A DNA stretch of 7,736 nucleotides from Erysipelothrix sp. (GTDB lineage Bacteria; Bacillota_I; Bacilli_A; Erysipelotrichales; Erysipelotrichaceae): contig JASLJD010000124.1 of NCBI GenBank assembly GCA_030152625.1, forward strand, positions 1-7,736, written 5' to 3'. The position numbers and the translations under genes were made by a program. The notes under the pieces were generated by a model. It was not told where the DNA came from, did not search any database, and saw only the letters and a list, made by a program, of their open reading frames with translations. This document shows, piece by piece, positions 1-6,430 of this stretch (the first letter of the stretch is position 1; the number at the start of each line of letters is the position of its first letter).

Positions 1-923
1 TCTGTGTTGAGCAATTGCGTTAAAGCATCTTTTCCTTTTTTTGCATCAAAATTGACAACTTTGCCATCTTTAAATTCTAAGTAGAAATCATCAATAATTT
101 GTCCTTGGTAATCTAAAGGTTTGCTTGCATGAACAACACCATCAACACGGTTTCGATCTGGCATTGTAAAGGATTCTTCCGTAGGCATGTTTGGATTAAA
201 GCGATAGCCTCTTTCAGAAACTTCTTCCCCACCTGCCCAAAGATGATTTTTAGCCAAGCCAACGACAATATCTGTACCATAGTTATTTTTGAAATGAAGC
301 GCATCAAATTGATGTTCATTTAAAACCTTATTTTGATGAGCTAAGCGGGCATTATGTTCATCCCATGCCGCAATGACATCATCCTCTTCATTGACTCTTA
401 CTGCATATAAAATCGCTTCTAACAAACGTTGATAGGCTGCTTCTTCATTTTCTTCAGGAAAAACAAGCTTCGCCCAATGTTTGTTTGGCAAGGCAATTAA
501 TGACCATTGTCCGCGATTGGCCATGCTGTAAGCCATAAGATCTTTCATTGCTTCGCTTTGTGCTTGACTGATTTTCGCTAATTTTTCGCCATCGATATCC
601 GACATTAAACCGGGCATGGGCGAATAAACCGTCAGACGACAGAAATCTTCTTCTAAATACTCATCATACTCCGCACGATACCAATCTGGGATATGGGTCA
701 AATCTTCAAGACTTTGATTTTCATAATGCATTTTTGTGATTGTTTCATCGTAAAACTTCACGACGACTTTTTTGGCACCTTTTTCATAAGCTCGACGAGT
801 CAAGATTTGTACAAAAGCGTAATGTTCCGCTTTGGCATTAATTAAGAGAACTTGCCCTTTTTGGACATTGATTCCCTTCGAAATCGCAAGCTCTGCATAT
901 TTCTCCATTAATAAATGATTCAA
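1..923 (-). CDS. M29-family metallo-aminopeptidase (AmpS/PepS/AmpT type), 3' end outside window
   Basis: This is probably a cytoplasmic aminopeptidase that removes N-terminal residues from peptides with a two-metal centre. The 307 visible residues form one open frame running off the left edge; family members are about 410 residues, so the last quarter is missing. Family landmarks are YAEL near the N terminus, MSDID, the pair GTDIVVGLAKNHLW, and PTEE followed by PDRNRVDG. With the start chosen here, the second Glu of PTEE is residue 250, the position of the first metal-ligand Glu in Thermus AmpT. The second Glu ligand and the His/Tyr/Asp residues would lie beyond the edge. I chose TTG at 923-921 because a GAGGAGG ribosome site sits 7 bases before it. 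The first ATG, at 908, is 22 bases from that site. The TTG overlaps the TGA of the upstream ROK gene, which suggests translational coupling. Family call is firm; the exact peptidase specificity is unknown. Confidence 0.92.
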   Translation of the reverse strand, partial: MNHLLMEKYAELAISKGINVQKGQVLLINAKAEHYAFVQILTRRAYEKGAKKVVVKFYDETITKMHYENQSLEDLTHIPDWYRAEYDEYLEEDFCRLTVYSPMPGLMSDIDGEKLAKISQAQSEAMKDLMAYSMANRGQWSLIALPNKHWAKLVFPEENEEAAYQRLLEAILYAVRVNEEDDVIAAWDEHNARLAHQNKVLNEHQFDALHFKNNYGTDIVVGLAKNHLWAGGEEVSERGYRFNPNMPTEESFTMPDRNRVDGVVHASKPLDYQGQIIDDFYLEFKDGKVVNFDAKKGKDALTQLLNT

Positions 924-1831
924 TTTTCTGCCTCCTCATGTGAGAACACCAATGCTGCAGCTCCCATAATTCCTGGTTCTGATAATTGAGCCGCCTTGAA
1001 ACATGTTTCTCTCAATCCAGGATAGACCATTTCTTGATAGTGTGTAATCATCTGATCCCAAAACTGTTCTCGAGATTTGGTCACACCACCACCCAAAACA
1101 AAAATATCGGGATCCACGATATGCGCAATCGTTGATAAAAGCTGCGCCATATCATAGCTCATTTGATCGATAATCGCTTTTGCTTCTTTCGAAGTTTTTG
1201 CTTGATTGAAAACATCTCGTGTGTCTGCGACATCCAATTTTCCTTCATGCTTTGCCTTGAGATAAATAGCTGTCCCGCTCACTTGTGTTTCAGCCACTGT
1301 TGACGGCATCGAAACCATCTCTGGATAAGCTTCACGATGTGGATCAATGATGACATTACTGATCTCCCCTGCATGTGCATGAGCACCTGCATGGATCTTT
1401 CCATCAATGACTAAACCACCGCCAACACCTGTAGACTGTGTAATATAATAAACCGTTCGATATCCCTTACCTGCACCAAAAGTGGCCTCTCCCAAGGCGG
1501 CCACTTTTGCATCATTTTCAATATAGACAGGTAATGACAAGGCTTGATTCAAATGTTCACGGATCGGATAAAACGCAAAATCTTTGAGATTGGTCACAAC
1601 AGTAACGGTTCCTTTTGCTTGATTGACCGGTCCGGGAAGACCCAAACCTAAAGCTTTCGCTGTTTCAAAGGATTTTAAAGACTTTGCCATTTCAACAATA
1701 TGATCCAATACAAATTCAGGGCCTTGATCAGCATGAGAAGGACGAATGATTTCATCAAGAATGCTTCCTTGACGATCGACAAGCGCTACACGCACATTAG
1801 TACCACCTAAATCGACAGCAATTACATTCAT
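920..1831 (-). CDS. ROK-family sugar kinase, probable glucokinase, lacking the usual zinc motif
   Basis: This 303-residue protein probably phosphorylates glucose or a related hexose with ATP in the cytoplasm. The N-terminal phosphate-binding loop DLGGT is at residues 7-11. A GLGLPGPV stretch follows at 62-69, the sugar-binding and catalytic END (Asp107 as base) at 105-107, STGVGGG at 133-139, and the C-terminal nucleotide loop VLGGGV at 245-250. Length fits the family. It is odd that the usual E-x-G-H segment reads GEISN (155-159), and that the Cys-rich CxCGxxGCxE segment is replaced by residues 168-183, which contain no Cys. The zinc site normally formed there is absent. The start at 1831 has a TAGGAGG site 7 bases upstream. 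The gene follows pyk by 28 bases with no terminator, so it probably shares the pfkA-pyk transcript. Linkage to glycolysis supports glucokinase, but fructokinase, mannokinase or an amino-sugar kinase cannot be excluded. Confidence 0.88.
   Translation of the reverse strand: MNVIAVDLGGTNVRVALVDRQGSILDEIIRPSHADQGPEFVLDHIVEMAKSLKSFETAKALGLGLPGPVNQAKGTVTVVTNLKDFAFYPIREHLNQALSLPVYIENDAKVAALGEATFGAGKGYRTVYYITQSTGVGGGLVIDGKIHAGAHAHAGEISNVIIDPHREAYPEMVSMPSTVAETQVSGTAIYLKAKHEGKLDVADTRDVFNQAKTSKEAKAIIDQMSYDMAQLLSTIAHIVDPDIFVLGGGVTKSREQFWDQMITHYQEMVYPGLRETCFKAAQLSEPGIMGAAALVFSHEEAEN
931..937 (-). promoter_or_regulatory. Ribosome binding site that fixes the TTG start of the M29 aminopeptidase
   Basis: Read on the minus strand this is GAGGAGG, followed by a 7-base spacer and TTG at 923-921. 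It lies inside the last codons of the ROK kinase gene. The 7-base spacing is the same as for the ROK gene's own site at 1839-1845, and it argues for TTG over the ATG at 908. Confidence 0.75.
1477..1509. repeat. Perfect 11-bp inverted repeat inside the ROK kinase gene
   Basis: The arm CAAAAGTGGCC at 1477-1487 and its exact reverse complement at 1499-1509 flank an 11-base spacer. The mRNA could form an 11-bp stem here, in the codons just after the END motif (about residues 107-118). No U-run follows in the direction of transcription, so it does not look like a terminator for this operon. It may be a by-product of coding for a conserved segment. Confidence 0.6.
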
Positions 1832-1838
1832 TCTTTAT

Positions 1839-1845
1839 CCTCCTA
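1839..1845 (-). promoter_or_regulatory. Ribosome binding site of the ROK kinase gene
   Basis: The minus strand reads TAGGAGG, near-perfect for pairing with 16S rRNA, with a 7-base spacer before ATG at 1831-1829. It lies in the 28-base pyk-ROK gap, which contains no hairpin that would end transcription. Confidence 0.75.
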
Positions 1846-1859
1846 AATATTTTCTATGT

Positions 1860-3290
1860 TTATTCGATTTCGATAACTTTCATCAGATTTGTATTACCGG
1901 TTCCGGTTGGATAACCTGCAGCGATAATAACTTTTTTACCTGCTTCAATGCCAAAGCTCTTTGCAAATGTCGAAGCAATTTCATCATCATTCGTCATGTC
2001 ATTTTGAACATCGGAGTAAACTGGAACAACTCCCCAATGCGCTTGTAAACCTCTTTGAACTTCTTTTGAGAAAGTTACGGCAATAACAGGTACGTTCGGA
2101 CGATATTTTGAAATACGTTTTGCAGTTAAGCCCGATTGTGTAAAGGCAACCACGGCCTCAACATCATCGAGATTGAGAGCTGTTTCGGCAATCGACATAC
2201 CAATTGAATCTTGTATTGTTCGATGTGAAGTCGCAATCGATTTCTCAAGACGATCACGATAAGGGAAAATACCTTCCATTGCGCGGGCGATATTGTTCAT
2301 TGTTCGAACTGCTTCCACTGGATATTTTCCGACTGCAGATTCTCCAGAAAGCATCACTGCATCAGTACCGTCGAGAATTGCATTCGCCACATCACTGGCC
2401 TCTGCTCGTGTAGGACGTGGGTTTTCTTGCATCGACTCGAGCATATGGGTCGCTGTAATGACCGGTTTCCCTAAACGATTGGATGTTGCAATCATTTGTT
2501 TTTGATAAATTGGCACAAGGTGGGATTCAATTTCAACACCGAGATCTCCTCGAGCAACCATGATTCCATCCGAAGCTTCGAGAATTTCTTCAATATTGTC
2601 AACACCTTCTTGGTTTTCAATTTTTGCAATGATTTGAATGTGTTCTTTGCCTTCTTCTTTGAGAATTTTTCGAATCTCTTCAATATCACTTGCACGTCGG
2701 ACAAAAGATGCTGCGATGTAGTCAATATTGTTTCGTGCACCAAAGCGGATGTCATTTTCATCTTTTTCTGACATAAATGGCATGCTTAAGACAACACCTG
2801 GAATATTGATCCCTTTACGATCACTAACAGGACCTGGGTTTTCTACACGACAAACAAGCTCGTTGTCCTGTTTTTCAATGATTGTTAAGCGAACCAAACC
2901 ATCATCGACAAGGATGCAGTCACCAACATCCACATCATTATAGACCTCTGGTACCGAAATACTGAACTTCTCTTTCGTTCCTTTAAAATCCATGTCAAAG
3001 CCAATTCGTACGGTATCCCCTTGTTCAAGATAAGCTTTACCATCCTCAAAAACTCCAGTACGAATTTCTGGTCCTTTTGTATCGAGTAAAATAGCAAGAT
3101 TAATACCAATACGATCGCTCACTTCGCGAACAGTATTAATTCTTCGTAGGTGATTTTCTTGTACATCATGTGAAAAGTTAAAACGTACAATATTCATCCC
3201 TTCTTTAGCAAGTGCTTCAATCATTTCTGGGCTTTCAGAAGCCGGCCCAATCGTACAAACAATTTTTGTTTTTTTAATATCATGCATCAT
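1860..3290 (-). CDS. pyk: Pyruvate kinase
   Basis: This enzyme transfers the phosphate of phosphoenolpyruvate to ADP, giving ATP and pyruvate, the last step of glycolysis in the cytoplasm. The 476 residues include the N-terminal TIGPAS (13-18) and VRFNFSH (35-41), and TKGPEIRTG (71-79) whose Glu75 is the residue typical of potassium-dependent enzymes. The catalytic segment IIAKIENQEG (220-229) carries Lys223 and metal ligand Glu225, and MVARGDLG (244-251) carries ligand Asp249. The block ATHMLESM through LSGESAVGKYP (280-324) completes the barrel. The C-terminal allosteric domain ends in KVIEIE, so the extra PEP-utiliser-like domain of the roughly 585-residue Bacillus and Staphylococcus enzymes is absent. 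Two Met codons open the gene (3290 and 3287); AAGGAAGGAAG at 3297-3307 serves either. It follows pfkA by 17 bases and almost certainly shares its mRNA. Confidence 0.98.
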   Translation of the reverse strand: MMHDIKKTKIVCTIGPASESPEMIEALAKEGMNIVRFNFSHDVQENHLRRINTVREVSDRIGINLAILLDTKGPEIRTGVFEDGKAYLEQGDTVRIGFDMDFKGTKEKFSISVPEVYNDVDVGDCILVDDGLVRLTIIEKQDNELVCRVENPGPVSDRKGINIPGVVLSMPFMSEKDENDIRFGARNNIDYIAASFVRRASDIEEIRKILKEEGKEHIQIIAKIENQEGVDNIEEILEASDGIMVARGDLGVEIESHLVPIYQKQMIATSNRLGKPVITATHMLESMQENPRPTRAEASDVANAILDGTDAVMLSGESAVGKYPVEAVRTMNNIARAMEGIFPYRDRLEKSIATSHRTIQDSIGMSIAETALNLDDVEAVVAFTQSGLTAKRISKYRPNVPVIAVTFSKEVQRGLQAHWGVVPVYSDVQNDMTNDDEIASTFAKSFGIEAGKKVIIAAGYPTGTGNTNLMKVIEIE

Positions 3291-3307
3291 AATAAACTTC
3301 CTTCCTT

Positions 3308-4267
3308 TTATACTAGACGACCATGTAATTCAAAAAGTGCTTTTCGAGAACGCTTTGGCATTCTCAAAGCCTCAGGAATATCTAAATTCACAATTTCACC
3401 TTGAATTACACAGACACATTTACCACTCACATCTTTTGACAACAAATCGACGGCATAATCACCAAATTGCGTTGCCAAAGTTCGATCGCGAGCGGTTGGT
3501 GAACCTCCGCGTTGGATGTGACCAAGAACTGTCGAACGACCTGAAAAATTCGTGTGCTCAGATATTTTTTGAGCTAATAATTCGACATCCGTTATTTTTT
3601 CACTGATGATCACAATCGCATGACGCTTTTGTTTTTTTGCTTCAATATGCTGTAATCGATGCAAAACTTCCATTTCATCATAACCAGTTTCTTTGGTGAT
3701 GATGATTTCTGCCCCGGTTGTAACACCAGCAAATAAAGCAAGATCACCACAACGATTCCCCATCACTTCAATCACCGAACAACGGTGATGCGAACTGGAG
3801 GTATCGCGCAGTTTATCCACATTGTCAATAACCGTGTTCAATGCAGTATCAAAACCAATCGAATACTCTGTCGAAGCAATATCATTATCAATTGTCGCTG
3901 GAACCGTAATACATGAAATCCCCATTTCATGTAAAGCATGTGCACCACGAAAGCTTCCATCGCCTCCGATAACAACCAAGCCTTCAATACCATGCTTCTT
4001 GAGATTCTCAACAGCAATTTCCCGAACTTCTTTTAATTTGAACTCTTCTAAACGAGCGCTTCCTAAGATAGTTCCTCCTTGTATAATGATATCACTGACA
4101 TCGCCTCGTTCAAGCTTGCGAATTTTCCCTTTCACCAGACCATCATATCCATCAAAAATTCCATATACTTCCATGCCTCGAGATAAACCTGAACGGACAA
4201 CAGCACGAATGGCTGCATTCATTCCAGGTGCATCGCCTCCCGAGGTCAATACGCCGATCCTTTTCAT
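3308..4267 (-). CDS. pfkA: ATP-dependent 6-phosphofructokinase
   Basis: It phosphorylates fructose 6-phosphate to the 1,6-bisphosphate, the committed step of glycolysis. Its 319 residues equal the length of Bacillus PfkA. Visible motifs are TSGGDAPGMN (8-17), GSAR with Arg72, GGDGS (101-105), TIDND with catalytic Asp127, SHHR with Arg162, MGNRCGD (169-175) and LGHIQRGGSPTARD (248-261). Gly104 fits ATP rather than pyrophosphate as donor, but position 124, normally Gly in ATP enzymes and Lys in pyrophosphate enzymes, is Ala here. Allosteric-site residues matching Arg21, Arg25, Arg54, Asp59, Arg154 and Glu187 of the E. coli enzyme are present, so effector control by ADP/PEP is likely. GAGGTGA at 4272-4278 lies just upstream of ATG 4267. 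The gene is the first after the 64-base gap and leads a pfkA-pyk-ROK-aminopeptidase group. Confidence 0.97.
   Translation of the reverse strand: MKRIGVLTSGGDAPGMNAAIRAVVRSGLSRGMEVYGIFDGYDGLVKGKIRKLERGDVSDIIIQGGTILGSARLEEFKLKEVREIAVENLKKHGIEGLVVIGGDGSFRGAHALHEMGISCITVPATIDNDIASTEYSIGFDTALNTVIDNVDKLRDTSSSHHRCSVIEVMGNRCGDLALFAGVTTGAEIIITKETGYDEMEVLHRLQHIEAKKQKRHAIVIISEKITDVELLAQKISEHTNFSGRSTVLGHIQRGGSPTARDRTLATQFGDYAVDLLSKDVSGKCVCVIQGEIVNLDIPEALRMPKRSRKALFELHGRLV
3813..3821 (+). other. Perfect DnaA-box sequence inside pfkA
   Basis: The plus strand reads TTATCCACA, the consensus DnaA box, within the pfkA codons for NVDKL (about residues 149-153). I found no second perfect box nearby, so it is not an origin. 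It could titrate DnaA, or be a chance result of the conserved amino acids. Confidence 0.35.
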
Positions 4268-4285
4268 TCATTCACCTCTAGCAAT

Positions 4286-4294
4286 ATCATACCA
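4286..4294 (-). promoter_or_regulatory. Possible extended -10 promoter for the pfkA group
   Basis: The minus strand reads TGG followed by TATGAT (4291-4286), which fits an extended -10 element with a 5/6 hexamer. No good -35 is visible 17 bases upstream, as is common for extended -10 promoters. The weak point is spacing: transcription would begin near 4279, almost at the ribosome binding site, leaving a leader of only about a dozen bases. Confidence 0.3.
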
Positions 4295-4300
4295 TAAGTT

Positions 4301-4329
4301 TAAGCCAATTCCTTAGGAATTTAAGCTTA
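4301..4329. repeat. Interrupted inverted repeat between dnaI and pfkA
   Basis: Arms TAAGC (4301-4305) plus AATTCC (4307-4312) pair with GGAATT (4316-4321) plus GCTTA (4325-4329), with a TTA loop and a small internal bulge. It begins 2 bases after the dnaI stop. In the direction of transcription no U-run follows, so a strong intrinsic terminator is unlikely. It could be an attenuator, an mRNA 3' end stabiliser, or an operator next to the possible pfkA promoter. Confidence 0.45.
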
Positions 4330-4331
4330 TT

Positions 4332-5255
4332 TCATGAATGTCTTCGATTTTTACCAATAATTTCACAAGGGATTGTGAGAGAGTGGATTCTATCTACAAG
4401 TCGACGGGCTCTAATTTCATCCGAAACACCCCTTGTATCGATTTGATAGAGATCAAAAAGCATATCGGGTTTGTAATTACTGGTAATAATAGTCTTACGT
4501 TTATTTTCTAAACGATCGTTTAATATCGACAAAAGAATTTCATCTCGACTCCAAGGAGTAATCGGTTCAGCCCCTAAATCATCCAAGACTAACAAAGGAA
4601 CTGTACGTAAGCGCCATAAAATCTCTTCCATTGCAACCGGATTTGAAAACTGCTGTTTTAGATAGTTCAATAAGCTTGGCACATGCGCAAAAACAACCTT
4701 TCGATTATTTTTTGCGAAATGATTGCTTACACAAGCAGCTAAGTAGCTTTTCCCAACACCGAGATCACCATAAAGATAATAACCTGTTTCATCACTTTTG
4801 CTAAAAGTTACCAAATTTTTTACGGCTTTGAGATAGGCTGGATTTTCTTTTTCAAATTCCAGATTTTCAAAAAAAGCTGCTTCCAGTGATTCTGGCAAGT
4901 CAAAAACTTCATAATTCTTCAAAAAAGCAAAGTTTTCTTCAAGTTTTTGCACATACGGTACTTTTCGAATCACTTCGATCAACACTTGATGTTGGGCATC
5001 ATATTCTAAGTCGACATAAAGACCTAAAGAGGCATCTTCGCGCAAGGCTTCTTTACTCTGTGATTCGGCTTTTCTTTTCCCTTCAACCCATCGTTTAAAC
5101 TTGCTGACATGCAGTTCGTAAAAGTCCCAAGAACAATTGTTTTCCTTAATGAATTTTGGGATTTCCTCATATTTTTGGTACAGATCTTCAGCCAGTTGCT
5201 TACGTTTTTCTTTTTGTTCTTCACTTAAATCAAAACGCAAATTCCGCATGCTCAT
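4332..5255 (-). CDS. dnaI: Primosomal protein DnaI, helicase loader
   Basis: DnaI is an AAA+ ATPase that binds the hexameric replicative helicase (DnaC in Bacillus naming) and, with DnaB and DnaD, loads it onto DNA at the origin and at restarted forks. Of 307 residues, about 1-115 form the N-terminal helicase-binding part and the rest the ATPase. Walker A GDLGVGKS is at 163-170, Walker B LLVLDDLG at 221-228, and a sensor-1-like TSN at 258-260. EIRARRLVDRI (280-290) and the C-terminal GKNRRHS match Bacillus DnaI (GENRRHP) closely. The Bacillus N-terminal domain carries a zinc-binding Cys/His cluster; here only Cys41 lies in that region, so that fold seems to lack zinc. The start ATG at 5255 overlaps the last base of the dnaB stop, and AAAGGTG at 5263-5269 precedes it. 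The overlap points to co-translation with dnaB. Confidence 0.95.
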   Translation of the reverse strand: MSMRNLRFDLSEEQKEKRKQLAEDLYQKYEEIPKFIKENNCSWDFYELHVSKFKRWVEGKRKAESQSKEALREDASLGLYVDLEYDAQHQVLIEVIRKVPYVQKLEENFAFLKNYEVFDLPESLEAAFFENLEFEKENPAYLKAVKNLVTFSKSDETGYYLYGDLGVGKSYLAACVSNHFAKNNRKVVFAHVPSLLNYLKQQFSNPVAMEEILWRLRTVPLLVLDDLGAEPITPWSRDEILLSILNDRLENKRKTIITSNYKPDMLFDLYQIDTRGVSDEIRARRLVDRIHSLTIPCEIIGKNRRHS

Positions 5256-6430
5256 TATGAATCACCTTTCTCTAGTAAGTCATACAATTCCGCTTTCAAA
5301 TCATCCACATCTTCTTCGATTTCTGTTTCTTTGCTGTATTCTGGCATCGCGATATGACGTTGAACTTTCTTTGAATAACCCCTCTTTTTGCTGCGAGCTT
5401 GTTGATGTTCTGAACTTCCATCAATTAAAGCTTTCGCTTCTTTCGCTGTTTTGACGCCTTCTCTTTTCCAAGAAGCAGCGATCTTTTCAACATAGGCCCG
5501 ATTTAATTGATTTTGATTTACTTTAAGTACATATTCTACCAAGACATTCACAACTTCATCAGAAAACTGAAAGTTGTGGCTTAAAGACTTCAAGAGCCTC
5601 TGATCCGCTTGCACCACATAATCATAGCCTTGAATATGGCGAAGAAAGCTCAACGGATCCATTTCGTAAGGATCCTCTACACTTTCCACATCTAACTTGC
5701 CTTGATTCTTTTCAATCAAATAACAAAATCTTCGTTTGTCAAATGTCTTCTTGTGTAAGTTAGTCGAAGCATAGAGTGCACTTCTCAATTCAGAAAAACT
5801 CAAAGAATAAGTACTCGCCATTTGGGCTATCAAAGTTTTCACATCATCTGTACGCAAATCCAAGGGGAAATTGGGCAAAGGAATTTTTCTGAAAAAGGCA
5901 TCTACATCATAGCCGGAACTTTGTGGAATCTCTGCTGTTTCTTGTTCTTTTTGAAACTTTTCTTCAAAAGACTGATCCCACACTGCCAAGCGTGACAAGT
6001 CAAAACGGTGACTGATGTCTTCCCCTTCTGGAATACGAAGCCTTTGAAATCGATGTGCTTGCTCTATAAAGGCTTCATGTCCCATCACAATATGAAAGAG
6101 CCGAGCGTAACTTGGATGTTGCATGAAATCCTGAGGACTCAAAGGTTTTTGAACCACCAAGCTTAAGTACTTTTTGCTCTCAAAGGTTCTCAATAAGTCA
6201 AAGCGCTCCAATTCAATGCGATATCGCGTAACATCATCTCTTTGAATCGATAAAACTCGCATTAAATCATTGATCTCTACCACTTTCTCCAAACGTCCCA
6301 GTTCATACAAGCTCAAGTAAAGTGAAAGCGCTGGATAAGCAAAGACCGGTTGATACAAAAGCACCAGGGATTGATATTCCTCAGGTGATAATGTGAAATC
6401 TGTTTTTAATCGATATCGGCTTGGACCCAT
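5255..6430 (-). CDS. dnaB: Replication initiation and membrane attachment protein DnaB (Bacillota type)
   Basis: This is the Gram-positive DnaB, not the helicase of the same name in E. coli. It works with DnaD and DnaI to recruit and load the helicase at the origin and is membrane-associated in Bacillus. The protein has 391 residues against about 472 in B. subtilis. The N-terminal winged-helix-like half starts with a YRLKTDFTLSPEEYQSLV-type segment (6-23). The C-terminal DnaD-like domain contains YVEKIAASW (313-321), the YxxxIxxxW motif, followed by REGVKTAKEA (323-332). A basic stretch, RSKKRGYSKKVQRH (346-359), and an acidic tail close the protein. I see no membrane-spanning segment. ATG 6430 lies inside the end of coaE (25-base overlap) and has AAAGGGGG at 6436-6443, 5 bases away. 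The smaller size probably reflects shorter linkers and tail. Confidence 0.93.
   Translation of the reverse strand: MGPSRYRLKTDFTLSPEEYQSLVLLYQPVFAYPALSLYLSLYELGRLEKVVEINDLMRVLSIQRDDVTRYRIELERFDLLRTFESKKYLSLVVQKPLSPQDFMQHPSYARLFHIVMGHEAFIEQAHRFQRLRIPEGEDISHRFDLSRLAVWDQSFEEKFQKEQETAEIPQSSGYDVDAFFRKIPLPNFPLDLRTDDVKTLIAQMASTYSLSFSELRSALYASTNLHKKTFDKRRFCYLIEKNQGKLDVESVEDPYEMDPLSFLRHIQGYDYVVQADQRLLKSLSHNFQFSDEVVNVLVEYVLKVNQNQLNRAYVEKIAASWKREGVKTAKEAKALIDGSSEHQQARSKKRGYSKKVQRHIAMPEYSKETEIEEDVDDLKAELYDLLEKGDS

Noticed and set aside
2492..2761. 89-residue minus-strand frame inside pyk, in another frame
   Set aside because: It overlaps the catalytic core of pyk and its composition is a Lys/Leu-rich frame-shifted copy; no start signal is evident.
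3771..3789. 7-bp stem with 5-base loop inside pfkA
   Set aside because: Several such short hairpins are expected at random, and no U-run or conserved context follows it.
3822..4316. 164-residue plus-strand open frame opposite pfkA
   Set aside because: It lies wholly antisense to a strongly conserved gene, has no ribosome site I can see and no recognisable domain, so it reads as a coding shadow.
4301..4329. Rho-independent terminator after dnaI
   Set aside because: The stem is interrupted and AU-rich, and the sequence after it in the direction of transcription lacks a U-run, so I list it only as an inverted repeat.
4509..4522. 14-bp perfect palindrome TAAACGATCGTTTA inside dnaI
   Set aside because: About half of one such palindrome is expected by chance in a window of this size, and its place inside coding sequence suggests no role.
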